From the NCBI GenBank assembly GCA_903861155.1, contig CAIOTL010000248.1, positions 1 to 43,005 on the forward strand: DNA of 43,005 nt, in the 5' to 3' direction. Within the stretch, counting starts at the first letter, position 1, and each line of letters begins with the position of its first letter. The DNA comes from an uncultured Bacteroidota bacterium. GTDB lineage: Bacteria; Bacteroidota; Bacteroidia; Flavobacteriales; Flavobacteriaceae. The notes beneath the pieces are model-generated. The model was not told the DNA's origin. It did not search any database and was given only the letters and a program-made list of their open reading frames with translations. The position numbers were made by a program, and so were the translations under genes. Positions 1 to 9,952 of the stretch are shown here, in pieces.

Positions 1-191
1 TCAAACATAAATGTTCTATGAGTTTAATTAAATAGAATTACTATAAAGAGTGTGTAGTAAAATTTTTGAGTTTTGAATTCGCCGAAGAATGAAGTACTTA
101 CGGATTTGCTTTGCAATATTACGAATAATATTTCATGATACAATAGTATTTATTAAAAAGAAAATATATTTTTGTCAAAGAAATTAAGAAA

Positions 192-605
192 ATGTTACAA
201 AGAATTCAAACCATTTATTTACTTCTTGCCTTCATGGCGACCGGAGTTTTACCGTTCATTATTCCATTATGGACAATGAGCGATGGTAAAGAATATCTAT
301 TTATGCAAAATCAAATTTATGTTATAGCTTTTGGTTTAAGTACAACTCTTTCTTTATTGAGCATCATTTCCTTTAAAAAAAGACAAAATCAATTTGTTAT
401 CGGCAGATTGAATATCTTATTAAATTTAATTTTATTAGGCTTGTTTGTATATCGTTCACTAAATTTATCTGGAGAAACACTGGCTGTTTCAGAGAAAGGT
501 ATTGGGATGTTTCTACCTATTGTTGCTATCGTATTATTAGTCTTAGCTAATAAAGCCATCAAAAAGGACGAAGATCTTGTAAAATCTGTAGACAGATTGA
601 GATAA
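192..605 (+). CDS. DUF4293-type four-TM membrane protein
   Basis: MLQRIQTIYLLLAFMATGVLPFIIPLW start and four hydrophobic segments; TAnnTTTG motif at 167-174; terminator follows. Confidence 0.8.
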   Translation: MLQRIQTIYLLLAFMATGVLPFIIPLWTMSDGKEYLFMQNQIYVIAFGLSTTLSLLSIISFKKRQNQFVIGRLNILLNLILLGLFVYRSLNLSGETLAVSEKGIGMFLPIVAIVLLVLANKAIKKDEDLVKSVDRLR

Positions 606-636
606 TCCTATAATCTTAATTTATTAGTGCGAAGGA

Positions 637-667
637 AACCCGAATGTAATTGTTCGGGTTTTTTTTG
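637..667. terminator. Rho-independent terminator
   Basis: aacccgaa(637-644)/ttcgggtt(653-660) stem followed by T-tract. Confidence 0.8.
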
Positions 668-688
668 TGTATAATCTAAACATATTCA

Positions 689-1183
689 CTACTTCTTCCC
701 TATTTCTACGATTTCCAAATCTTTTATTTTATCGCCATCAATGACAAAACGCAACATCGTTCGCATTTGGTGAAAACCACTTTTTCCAGCAGCTCCGGGA
801 TTCATGTGCAATAAATTATGTTTCTTGTCGAATATCACTTTTAGAATATGGGAATGACCACAAATAAACAGCTTTGGAGGATTAGCAATCATTTCGGCTT
901 TAATATTTGGATTGTATTTACCAGGATAACCACCAATATGAGTAATCCAAACATCTACTCCTTCACACATAAACCGATTGTGCTGCGGAAATTCCATTCG
1001 GACTTTGTAATCATCTATATTGCCATAAACACCGTGCAAAGACTTCAATTTTTTGATCGTATCCGTCACAATCAAATCCCCAACATCGCCTGCATGCCAG
1101 ACTTCATCTGCTTGTGCAACATATTTCAAAATCGTTTCGTCAATATGGCTGTGTGTATCGGAAAGTAAAAGTATATTTTTCAT
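689..1183 (-). CDS. YfcE/MJ0936-family metallophosphoesterase
   Basis: LLLSDTHSHID, GDVGD, GNID, GHSH motifs. Confidence 0.9.
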   Translation of the reverse strand: MKNILLLSDTHSHIDETILKYVAQADEVWHAGDVGDLIVTDTIKKLKSLHGVYGNIDDYKVRMEFPQHNRFMCEGVDVWITHIGGYPGKYNPNIKAEMIANPPKLFICGHSHILKVIFDKKHNLLHMNPGAAGKSGFHQMRTMLRFVIDGDKIKDLEIVEIGKK

Positions 1184-1366
1184 ATTTATAGTATTAATGC
1201 AAGTTCCGATCTATCGAAACGAAGCAATCAAGTCCAGGGATTTAGGGTAAAAATAAACATTCAAATTCCAAATAAAAAATCAAATTGAAATTTAAAAAAC
1301 TTTGCTCCATTGCGCCTTCGTGGCAAAAAAATTAATAAGTATCTTTACGGCTTCAAAAAAAACAGC

Positions 1367-2131
1367 TTGAGATATTTTATAAAAATGGCATACAACGGAA
1401 CCAATTATCACGGATGGCAATGTCAGCCCAATGCCACTTCCGTGCAGGAAACACTGAACAAGGCAATGTCAATTGTGCTGAATTATCATATTAATCTTGT
1501 GGGCGCTGGCCGCACCGATACTGGTGTTCACGCCAAGGAAATGTACGCGCATTTCGATTTTGAAAGACCATTTGACGCCCAAAGTTTAGTACACAAACTC
1601 AACTCTTATTTGCCAAAAGACATTGTGGTTTATGACATTATTCCCGTTCACAACGAAGCTCACGCCCGTTTTGATGCCAAAAAACGAACCTACAAATATC
1701 ATATTAACAATTTCAAAGATGCTTTTTTGCAGGACGAAAGCTGGTATTTTTACCAAGAGTTGGATATCGATTTGATGAATAAAGCTTCTGAAATATTGTT
1801 TAAACATATCGATTTTCAATGTTTTTCGAAAGTAAATACCGATGTAAATACCTTCGATTGCACTATTTTTGAAGCGCGTTGGACTCGAGGCATAGCCGAG
1901 CAGGGAATAGCCAAACAAGAAAAAGACAAACTTGTATTCACGATTTCAGCGAATCGTTTTCTGCGAAATATGGTTCGAGCCATTGTGGGAACATTAATAA
2001 ACGTGGGATTGCACAAAATTAGCTTGGACGATTTCAATGTAATTATCAAAAGTAAAAACCGGGAAAACGCAGGTATTTCGGTTCCGGCACACGGATTGTA
2101 TTTGACAAAAATTGATTATGATTATTTATAA
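1367..2131 (+). CDS. truA: tRNA pseudouridine(38-40) synthase TruA
   Basis: RYFIKMAYNGTNYHGWQ, GAGRTDTGVHA, RFLRNMVRAIVGTLI; in-frame TTG at 1367 preferred over the ORF-track start at 1310. Confidence 0.93.
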   Translation: MRYFIKMAYNGTNYHGWQCQPNATSVQETLNKAMSIVLNYHINLVGAGRTDTGVHAKEMYAHFDFERPFDAQSLVHKLNSYLPKDIVVYDIIPVHNEAHARFDAKKRTYKYHINNFKDAFLQDESWYFYQELDIDLMNKASEILFKHIDFQCFSKVNTDVNTFDCTIFEARWTRGIAEQGIAKQEKDKLVFTISANRFLRNMVRAIVGTLINVGLHKISLDDFNVIIKSKNRENAGISVPAHGLYLTKIDYDYL

Positions 2132-2136
2132 CAGCG

Positions 2137-2163
2137 GATTGCATCGCGAGCTCGCAATGACAA
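2137..2163. repeat. Degenerate dispersed repeat of GATTGC...CGCAATGACA type
   Basis: ggattgcatcgcgagctcgcaatgaca between truA and the ABC gene; contains gcgagctcgc palindrome. Confidence 0.4.
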
Positions 2164-2167
2164 AATT

Positions 2168-3922
2168 ATGAAAGCAAAAGCATTTGATACAAAAGTATTT
2201 AAACGTATTTTAAAATACATAAAACCCTATCAATGGCGATTTAATGGAGTGATTATTTTCGCTGTTTGTTTGTCCGTTTTTGCGGCGATTCGTCCTCTAA
2301 TTTTGCAAGGAACGGTGGATACTTATATAAAACCGAAAGATAATTATGGTTTATTGATGTATGTAACCTTGATGGGAATCACTTTGTTATTGGAAGTGAT
2401 TTTCCAGTTTTTCTTTGTTTATTGGGCAAACTGGCTCGGACAAGATATCGTGAAAGATATTCGAACCAAACTCTTCCAACATATGCTGAGTTTCCGAATG
2501 AAATATTTCGATAATGCACCTGTCGGACAATTAGTGACACGTTCCGTTTCGGATATTGAACAAATTGCGCGAATTTTTAGTCAAGGCTTGTTTATGATTG
2601 CCAGTGATTTGATGAAAATGTTTGTTTGTCTCATCATAATGTTCTGGATGAACTGGCATTTGTCTTTAATTGTGGTATTGGCTATGCCAATACTACTTTA
2701 CATAACTCGAATATTTCAAAGAAAAATGCAGGTGGCTTTTGAAGAAGTGAGAACTCAAATTGCAAATATGAATTCCTTCGTGCAAGAAAGGGTTACCGGA
2801 ATGAAAATTGTTCAATTGTTCAATCGCGAAGATGTTGAATTTGAAAAATTCAAAACCATCAACGACAAGCACAAAACGGCTTGGATAAAAACCATTTTGT
2901 ACAACTCCATTTTCTTCCCTATTGCCGATATCATTTCTTCCTTAACCTTGGGATTCATCGTGTTGTACGGTGGACTTCAAATTATAAATGGAAATCCATT
3001 TACGACCTTAGGACAAATGACCGCTTACACGATGTTCATAGGAATGCTCTTCAATCCGTTGCGCCAAATTGCTGATAAATTCAACGAAATGCAGCTTGGA
3101 ATGATTGCCGCTAATCGTGTTTTTGACATTCTCGATACCAAAGACCAAATTCAAGATAAAGGTACCATTGAAGCTCCAATTTTTAGTGGAAACATCCAAT
3201 TCAAGGGCGTTCATTTTGGATATATTGCCGAAGAATATGTCATTAAAGGAATTGATTTATCTGTTTCTGCCGGCAAAACCATCGCCATTGTTGGCGCGAC
3301 TGGAGCTGGAAAATCGACGATTATTAACTTACTGAATCGCTTTTATGAGATCAACAGCGGAACGATTTTTATCGATAACCACAACATAGAAAACTACACT
3401 TTGAGTTCCCTTCGCAAGCAAATTGCTGTGGTTTTACAGGATGTTTTTCTTTTTGCCGATACCATTTTAAACAATATAACCCTAAATAATCGCGAAATAT
3501 CCCGCGACCAGGTTTTGGCTGCGGCTAAAAAAATTGGCGTCCATAAATTCATTATGAGTTTGCCCGATAATTATGATTTCGACGTGAAGGAACGCGGCGT
3601 TATGCTTTCGTCCGGACAACGCCAATTGATTGCTTTTCTCCGCGCTTATGTGAGTAATCCCAGCATTCTTATTCTTGACGAAGCGACTTCATCCATCGAC
3701 ACCTACTCCGAAGAATTGATTCAACGCGCCACCGAAACCATCACCAAAGGCAGGACTTCCATCGTGATTGCGCATCGTCTGGCAACCATCATCAGCGCCG
3801 ACAAAATTGTCGTTATGGACAAAGGTCTAATCGTGGAACAAGGAACGCATCAAGAATTATTGGGAAAAACGGGCGGTTATTACAAAAACCTTTATGATTC
3901 CCAGTTTATCACAGAAGAATAA
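2168..3922 (+). CDS. ABC exporter, fused TM and ATPase domains (MsbA-like)
   Basis: Six-TM N-terminus; Walker A GATGAGKST; LSSGQRQL signature; LILDEATSSID; H-loop AHR. Confidence 0.93.
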   Translation: MKAKAFDTKVFKRILKYIKPYQWRFNGVIIFAVCLSVFAAIRPLILQGTVDTYIKPKDNYGLLMYVTLMGITLLLEVIFQFFFVYWANWLGQDIVKDIRTKLFQHMLSFRMKYFDNAPVGQLVTRSVSDIEQIARIFSQGLFMIASDLMKMFVCLIIMFWMNWHLSLIVVLAMPILLYITRIFQRKMQVAFEEVRTQIANMNSFVQERVTGMKIVQLFNREDVEFEKFKTINDKHKTAWIKTILYNSIFFPIADIISSLTLGFIVLYGGLQIINGNPFTTLGQMTAYTMFIGMLFNPLRQIADKFNEMQLGMIAANRVFDILDTKDQIQDKGTIEAPIFSGNIQFKGVHFGYIAEEYVIKGIDLSVSAGKTIAIVGATGAGKSTIINLLNRFYEINSGTIFIDNHNIENYTLSSLRKQIAVVLQDVFLFADTILNNITLNNREISRDQVLAAAKKIGVHKFIMSLPDNYDFDVKERGVMLSSGQRQLIAFLRAYVSNPSILILDEATSSIDTYSEELIQRATETITKGRTSIVIAHRLATIISADKIVVMDKGLIVEQGTHQELLGKTGGYYKNLYDSQFITEE

Positions 3923-3969
3923 TATAGTTTTCAGAATCTTCTGCACCGAATTAATCCTTCAAAGATTTC

Positions 3970-4004
3970 AAACCTCAAAGGTTTAAAAAAAACCTTTGAG
4001 GTTT
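3970..4004. repeat. Intergenic 14-bp perfect hairpin (nested palindrome)
   Basis: aaacctcaaaggtt taaaaaa aacctttgaggttt. Confidence 0.85.
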
Positions 4005-4056
4005 GTCTCAAACAAAACTTTAAACGGTAAACTTTTTCTTTAATCAAATAAATCCT

Positions 4057-4064
4057 TAATTTTG
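4057..4064 (+). promoter_or_regulatory. Bacteroidota -7 element TAATTTTG upstream of lpdA
   Basis: TAnnTTTG consensus 33 bp before ATG. Confidence 0.55.
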
Positions 4065-4096
4065 CCAACTGAAATTAATCAAGAAAATATACAAAT

Positions 4097-5485
4097 ATGA
4101 AATACGATATTATAGTTTTAGGAAGTGGCCCAGGTGGATATGTTACTGCCATTAGAGCATCTCAATTAGGCTTTAAAGTTGCCGTAATCGAAAAAGAAAA
4201 TCTTGGTGGAGTTTGCTTGAATTGGGGTTGTATCCCAACAAAAGCCTTGCTAAAATCAGCTCAGGTTTTTGATTACTTAAAACACGCTTCTGATTATGGA
4301 TTGACTGTTTCCTCTTTCGATAAAGATTTTCCTGCTGTTATTCAACGTAGCCGTAGTGTTGCTCAAGGTATGAGCAAAGGAGTTACTTTCTTGATGAAAA
4401 AAAATAAAATTGACGTTATCAATGGTTTTGGAAAAATAAAACCAGGTAAAAAAATAGATGTTACCGATAAAGATGGAAAAGTAACTGAATATAGTGCCGA
4501 TCATATTATCATTGCTACTGGAGCACGTTCTCGTGAGTTGCATAACTTGCCACAAGATGGTGTTAAAGTTATTGGATATCGCCAAGCAATGTCATTACCT
4601 ACTCAGCCTAAAAAGATGATTATTGTTGGTTCTGGAGCCATTGGAGTTGAATTTGCTCATTTCTACAACTCAATGGGAACAGAAGTTACCATCGTAGAAT
4701 TTATGCCAAACGTAGTGCCTGTTGAAGACGAAGATATTTCAAAACAAATGGAAAAATCGTTGAAAAAATCGGGAATCACCGTTATGACAAATTCATCTGT
4801 TGAAAAAATTGATACAACTGGAAATGGAGTAAAAGCTTTTGTAAAAACGGCTAAAGGCGAAGTAATTCTTGAAGCTGACATTTTACTTTCTGCTGTTGGA
4901 ATCAAAACCAACATCGAAAACATTGGATTAGAAGAAGTTGGAATTGCTGTTGACAGAGATAAAATCTTGGTTAACGCTTACAATCAAACGAATATTCCTG
5001 GTTATTACGCTATTGGTGATGTTACTCCAGGGCAAGCTTTGGCACACGTTGCTTCTGCCGAAGGAATCAACTGTGTTGAAAAAATTGCAGGTCTTCATGT
5101 AGATCCAATCGATTACGGAAACGTTCCAGGTTGTACTTATGCTACACCAGAAATTGCTTCTGTTGGTTTAACTGAAAAGAAAGCTTTAGAATTAGGTTAC
5201 GAAATTAAAGTTGGAAAATTCCCATTCTCAGCTTCTGGAAAAGCACAGGCCTCTGGAAATTCTGATGGATTTGTAAAAGTAATTTTCGATGCTAAATATG
5301 GTGAATGGTTGGGTTGTCACATGATTGGTGCTGGTGTTACAGATATGATTGCTGAGGCAGTTGTAGCCCGTAAACTAGAAACTACAGGACACGAAATCCT
5401 TAAATCGATTCACCCACACCCAACAATGAGCGAAGCCGTTATGGAAGCCGTTGCTGATGCTTATGGTGAAGTAATTCACTTGTAA
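4097..5485 (+). CDS. lpdA: Dihydrolipoyl dehydrogenase
   Basis: GSGPGGYVTAIRASQLG, GGVCLNWGCIPTKALL redox motif, HPHPTMSEAV C-terminus. Confidence 0.95.
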   Translation: MKYDIIVLGSGPGGYVTAIRASQLGFKVAVIEKENLGGVCLNWGCIPTKALLKSAQVFDYLKHASDYGLTVSSFDKDFPAVIQRSRSVAQGMSKGVTFLMKKNKIDVINGFGKIKPGKKIDVTDKDGKVTEYSADHIIIATGARSRELHNLPQDGVKVIGYRQAMSLPTQPKKMIIVGSGAIGVEFAHFYNSMGTEVTIVEFMPNVVPVEDEDISKQMEKSLKKSGITVMTNSSVEKIDTTGNGVKAFVKTAKGEVILEADILLSAVGIKTNIENIGLEEVGIAVDRDKILVNAYNQTNIPGYYAIGDVTPGQALAHVASAEGINCVEKIAGLHVDPIDYGNVPGCTYATPEIASVGLTEKKALELGYEIKVGKFPFSASGKAQASGNSDGFVKVIFDAKYGEWLGCHMIGAGVTDMIAEAVVARKLETTGHEILKSIHPHPTMSEAVMEAVADAYGEVIHL

Positions 5486-5533
5486 ATCAAATAAATATAG
5501 AGAAGCACAGCAGTACGTCTTACTATTTATATC

Positions 5534-5570
5534 AATCCGTTTTGTAAAAGCAAAGCGGATTTTTTATTTT
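5534..5570 (+). terminator. Terminator after lpdA
   Basis: aatccgttttg/caaagcggatt stem (one G-T pair) plus T-rich tail. Confidence 0.75.
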
Positions 5571-5684
5571 AAAAAACTAAAGCTATTGATATACTTGGCT
5601 ATTCTGTAATAATTCGATACTTTAGACTCTTCAAATTCAAAATACAACTAAATGTTTGAATATTTGTAATAATCCAATAAAAAC

Positions 5685-6828
5685 ATGACTCATATAATCG
5701 TTTTAGGAGCAGGAATGGTAGGTAGTGCAATGGCTGCTGATTTATCAAAGAAACACAGTGTAACCATTGCCGATTTAAGTATTGAAAGATTAAAACATGT
5801 CAAAGAAAAACATCAAGTAATCAGTATTTTACAAGTCGATGTTTGCGACCAAATTAACCTTGAATCTGTGCTAGCTGATTTTGATTTTGTCGTTTGCGCT
5901 GTCCCAGGTTTTCTAGGTTACCGAACCATCAAAACCGTTATTAAAGCTGGCAAAAACGTGGTTGATATTTCCTTTTTTCCTGAAAATGCACTCGAATTAG
6001 ATGCATTGGCCAAAGAAAAAGGAGTAACCGCTATTGTAGATTGTGGTGTTGCACCCGGAATGCATAATATCATTTTGGGCTATTACAACGAAAAACTAAA
6101 ACTGACTGATTTCGAAACCTTAGTGGGCGGTTTGCCAAAGGTAAAAAAATGGCCTTTCAATTATAAAGCTCCTTTTTCTCCAATTGATGTTATCGAGGAA
6201 TATACACGTCCTGCGCGTTATGTCGAAAACGGAAACATCATTGTACGCGAACCCTTGACAGATTGTGAATATGTGGATTTTGACAAAGTGGGAACCTTAG
6301 AATCTTTCAATTCAGATGGTTTACGGTCGATACTTTTTACAATGCCTCATATCAAAAATATGAAAGAAAAAACGCTTCGATATCCTGGTTCACGTGGAAT
6401 ATGTGAGAGTTCTAAAAGATAGCGGCTTCTTTAGCGAAAAGAAAATAGTAGTCAATGGGACCTAAATTTCTCCACTAGATTTTACCAGCAAAATTCTTTT
6501 TAATGAATGGAAATTAGGTCAAACTGAAGAAGAATTAACCATTATGCGTGTCACCTTAATAGGTGAAAATGATAAAGGAGAAACCGAAGAAGTCGTCTAT
6601 AATTTATACGATGAATATTGTCCTGAAACACAAACTTCGTCTATGGCAAGAACTACAGGATACACCGCAACGGCAGTCGCTTCGATGTTTCTGGAAGGTT
6701 TATTTACCGAACAAGGAATTTTTCCTCCAGAATTAATCGGGAAACACGAACTCTGTTTCGAGTATGTTTTGAATTATTTGAAAGAGAGAAATGTGAACTA
6801 TGTGAAAACTCAAAAGAAATTGCTTTAA
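5685..6828 (+). pseudogene. Saccharopine dehydrogenase-family protein, disrupted
   Basis: MTHIIVLGAGMVGSAMAADLSKKH Rossmann start; ORFs 5685..6422 and 6544..6828 are two parts of one protein separated by a +1 change near 6389 and an in-frame TAA at 6463-6465. Confidence 0.85.
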
Positions 6829-6866
6829 TTTGAGATTTTATGTTTTAATAACAAAAAATTCAAAAA

Positions 6867-7304
6867 ATGAAACTTATATTTATATCTATAATTTTCCTTC
6901 TTCTTAATTTTGGAAGTGATACCAACAATAAACAACAGTTACTTTGCCACAAATGGAGACAAATTGGAGTTAAAAATTATGGTAAAAGCTATAAAGCTAT
7001 CGACAAATCAATGTCTGAACTTATTTCATTCAAGTTGGATGGAACTTTTGAAAAAGAACTTTATGGCAGACTTCATTTCAAAGGACGATGGTTGTTTAGC
7101 AATGATTCGTCAAAACTTGCCATAGGAATATATGAAATGAATGGAAAAATTTTAATTGGAAATGAAATACCTTTTCATAATAAATTTGCTAATGACTCAA
7201 TTATTAAACTGACAAAAGATACTTTGATTGATGGGCAATTAAAATATTATGGTGCGGAAAAACGTTATGGACACGATGACGTCTATTATTTGAGAGAAGA
7301 ATAG
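6867..7304 (+). CDS. Hypothetical exported protein, possibly lipocalin-like
   Basis: N-terminal hydrophobic segment, then CHKWRQIG...FKLDGTFEKE...GRWLFSNDSSKLAI. Confidence 0.6.
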   Translation: MKLIFISIIFLLLNFGSDTNNKQQLLCHKWRQIGVKNYGKSYKAIDKSMSELISFKLDGTFEKELYGRLHFKGRWLFSNDSSKLAIGIYEMNGKILIGNEIPFHNKFANDSIIKLTKDTLIDGQLKYYGAEKRYGHDDVYYLREE

Positions 7305-7349
7305 TACAACTCAATAATTATAGAAAAACCAACCTCTCTCCAACTTTTG

Positions 7350-7357
7350 TACTTTTG
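7350..7357 (+). promoter_or_regulatory. -7 element TACTTTTG upstream of rlmH
   Basis: TAnnTTTG consensus. Confidence 0.5.
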
Positions 7358-7377
7358 TTCCTCAAAATTTTTAATTA

Positions 7378-7851
7378 ATGAACATCAAGCTCATCGCCAT
7401 TGGCAAAACGAATAACAAGAATCTTCAATCCTTAATTGACGAATACCAAAAACGTTTATCGTTTTACATCAAGTTCGACTTAGAGATTATTCCCGATATC
7501 AAGAACGTAAAAAACTTGTCGGAAAGTCAACAAAAAGAAAAAGAAGGCGAATTGATTTTGGCGAAAATAACACCAACCGATCAACTTATTTTATTGGACG
7601 AAAACGGAAAAACTTTTTCGAGTGTAGCTTTTTCAGAAGAATTGCAAAAGAAAATGAATTCAGGTGTGAAAACTTTGGTCTTTGTAATTGGTGGTCCTTA
7701 CGGATTTTCAGACACCGTTTATGCAAAAGCTAATGGTAAAATCTCGCTTTCGCTAATGACCTTTTCGCATCAAATGGTTCGTTTGTTTTTTATTGAGCAA
7801 TTGTACCGCGGATTCACGATTTTGAAAAATGAACCCTATCATCACCAGTGA
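7378..7851 (+). CDS. rlmH: 23S rRNA (pseudouridine1915-N3)-methyltransferase RlmH
   Basis: VFVIGGPYGF, SLSLMTFSHQMVRLFFIEQLYRGFTILKNEPYHHQ. Confidence 0.96.
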   Translation: MNIKLIAIGKTNNKNLQSLIDEYQKRLSFYIKFDLEIIPDIKNVKNLSESQQKEKEGELILAKITPTDQLILLDENGKTFSSVAFSEELQKKMNSGVKTLVFVIGGPYGFSDTVYAKANGKISLSLMTFSHQMVRLFFIEQLYRGFTILKNEPYHHQ

Positions 7852-7875
7852 TTTAAGAATTCAGATTGCAGAAAT

Positions 7876-8490
7876 CTAATAAATAAACTCTTCGTTAGTA
7901 TTAATTTTTAAACTTTGTATAAAAATTTCATCCTGAATGTAACTTCCATAAGTCATATTTTTAGCAAAGCAAAATTGCAATTCATCAGCCTTTTCTTTTC
8001 GTATTGAAACCAAATATTGCTTTAAATCATTTCGTTTTACAGCAACATTATTCACTTTAATTTCGTTTTGTTTGTCAAAAAATACGATACAACTTGATTT
8101 TGGTTTCTCCATTTTATAATACACTTTCGTAAAAAGTAGAAACGCCATATTCTTATGAATACTATCCGAATACGAATAATAATTTTCAGCCAATTCGTTT
8201 TTGTGAGCTACCTCACTTCGTTTTTTTTCCTGCAACTTCATCACTTCAGGAATCACCAATCGTAATGGCAAACGCTTGTCAATATTAAAAATCCAGCTGG
8301 TCGAAATAATCTCATTTTTCTTGTTGACTTCTGCCAAAGTATCTTTTTCATTTTTTCTAAAAAATATATAAATCGGAGAATGATCCAATACATTGGAAAC
8401 AATTGTCACATTGGATTTTGGCAATAAAACATCCTCCTTTTTCCCGCAAGATATTAGAATGAAAAGAATAATTAAACTAAAATATTTCAT
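7876..8490 (-). CDS. Hypothetical lipoprotein
   Basis: MKYFSLIILFILISCGKKED lipobox; stop/start abutting folP. Confidence 0.65.
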   Translation of the reverse strand: MKYFSLIILFILISCGKKEDVLLPKSNVTIVSNVLDHSPIYIFFRKNEKDTLAEVNKKNEIISTSWIFNIDKRLPLRLVIPEVMKLQEKKRSEVAHKNELAENYYSYSDSIHKNMAFLLFTKVYYKMEKPKSSCIVFFDKQNEIKVNNVAVKRNDLKQYLVSIRKEKADELQFCFAKNMTYGSYIQDEIFIQSLKINTNEEFIY

Positions 8491-9323
8491 CAGAATTGAT
8501 TGATTTTATTAAACAAAGTAACACATTCCATTGCTTCTTTAACATCGTGAACACGAAGAATTTTTGCGCCTTTAGTCAATGCAATAGTATTTAAAACCGA
8601 GGTTCCGTTCAAAGATTCTTCTGGCGTGCATTTGAACACATTATAAATCATTGATTTTCTGGAAACACCAATAAGTAAAGGCAATTCAAGAATATCAAAC
8701 AATTCAAATTTTTGTAAAACCTCATAATTTTGATCTAATGTTTTGGCAAAACCAAAACCAGGGTCAATAATCAAATCGTTGATGCCAAAACTTCTCACCG
8801 TAGCAACTTTTCCTGAAAAATAGAAAAGTATTTCCTTGACGATGTTTTCATAATTGGTCATTTTTTGCATCGTTTCTGGTGTACCTCGTTTGTGCATCAT
8901 AATGTAGGGAACATCATATTTGGCAACCGTTTCCATCATTTTATCATCAATACTTCCCGATGAAATATCATTAATAATTGCCGCACCATTTTCTATACAA
9001 ATTCGTGCAACCTCACTTCTAAAAGTATCGATTGAAATCAGCATTTTTGGAAAATGCTTCTGAATTAATTCAACTACAGGAATAATTCTAAGCAATTCTT
9101 CTTTTTCAGAAACATACTCTGCTTTGGGTTTGCTAGAATAACCTCCAATATCAATGAAAGTTGCTCCTTCTGATATCATTTTTCTTACTTGTGACAGAAT
9201 TTCAACTTCGCATTTAAACTTTCCACCATCGTAAAATGAATTTGGCGTCACGTTCAAAATCCCCATTACTTTGGGGGTAGATAAATCGATAAGTTGCCCT
9301 TTACAGTTTATTGTCATTTTCAA
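8490..9323 (-). CDS. folP: Dihydropteroate synthase
   Basis: MGILNVTPNSFYDGG, IDIGGYSSKP, IDPGFGFAKT, GVSRKSMI. Confidence 0.95.
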   Translation of the reverse strand: MKMTINCKGQLIDLSTPKVMGILNVTPNSFYDGGKFKCEVEILSQVRKMISEGATFIDIGGYSSKPKAEYVSEKEELLRIIPVVELIQKHFPKMLISIDTFRSEVARICIENGAAIINDISSGSIDDKMMETVAKYDVPYIMMHKRGTPETMQKMTNYENIVKEILFYFSGKVATVRSFGINDLIIDPGFGFAKTLDQNYEVLQKFELFDILELPLLIGVSRKSMIYNVFKCTPEESLNGTSVLNTIALTKGAKILRVHDVKEAMECVTLFNKINQF

Positions 9324-9368
9324 ATCAAAAATCGTTAAACATCATTCTTCAATCAAAATAATTATCCT

Positions 9369-9376
9369 TATTTTTG
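9369..9376 (+). promoter_or_regulatory. -7 element TATTTTTG upstream of DUF1599 gene
   Basis: TAnnTTTG consensus. Confidence 0.5.
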
Positions 9377-9396
9377 TGACAAATATACATCAATAA

Positions 9397-9936
9397 ATGA
9401 ACATAACTTCACAAGAATATGATAAGGTAATTGCGAATTGTCGTTTCCTTTTCATTAATAAAATGAACGATTACGGTAGTGCATGGCGCATTTTACGATT
9501 GCCTTCCTTGACTGATCAAATCTATATCAAAGCCCAAAGGATACGAAGTTTACAGGAAAACGAAGTTCGAAAAATAGACGAAGACGAAACTGGTGAATTC
9601 ATCGGAATCATCAATTATTCGATTATGGCTCTGATTCAATTAGAACTTGGTGTTGTCGATCAACCGGATTTAAATGTGGTGAAAGCAACCGAATTATACG
9701 ATTCAAAAGTCAAACTTACCAAGGAATTAATGGAAAATAAAAACCATGATTATGGTGAAGCTTGGCGCGAAATGAGAGTGAGTTCTTTGACAGATTTAAT
9801 TTTGCAAAAATTGCTTCGTGTCAAGCAAATCGAAGATAATAAAGGAAAAACATTGGTTTCTGAAGGCATCGATGCAAATTATCAAGATATGATTAATTAT
9901 GCTGTTTTTGCATTGATTTTAATGAAGAAATTTTAA
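9397..9936 (+). CDS. DUF1599-domain protein (internally duplicated)
   Basis: NDYGSAWRILRLPSLTDQI and HDYGEAWREMRVSSLTDLI repeats; folP-adjacent synteny. Confidence 0.85.
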   Translation: MNITSQEYDKVIANCRFLFINKMNDYGSAWRILRLPSLTDQIYIKAQRIRSLQENEVRKIDEDETGEFIGIINYSIMALIQLELGVVDQPDLNVVKATELYDSKVKLTKELMENKNHDYGEAWREMRVSSLTDLILQKLLRVKQIEDNKGKTLVSEGIDANYQDMINYAVFALILMKKF

Positions 9937-9952
9937 TTCAAATATTTTAAAA

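Noticed and set aside
848-1168. Antisense ORF within the metallophosphoesterase gene
   Set aside because: Opposite strand of a well-supported CDS with no recognisable motifs; the same applies to the other antisense or overlapping track ORFs (e.g. 1586-1918, 4277-4585, 15280-15693, 31994-32275, 35858-36292)
1310-1366. N-terminal extension of the TruA ORF
   Set aside because: Not TruA-like; the upstream DNA (ttgcgccttcgtggcaaa) resembles a dispersed intergenic repeat, and the in-frame TTG at 1367 fits the family start
3970-4004. Simple Rho-independent terminator for the ABC exporter
   Set aside because: Stem lacks a clean T-tract after it, and its nested palindrome recurs at 37747, favouring a repeat family
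6910-7125. Alternative-frame ORF inside the exported hypothetical
   Set aside because: The 6867..7304 frame has a signal-like start and covers the whole interval
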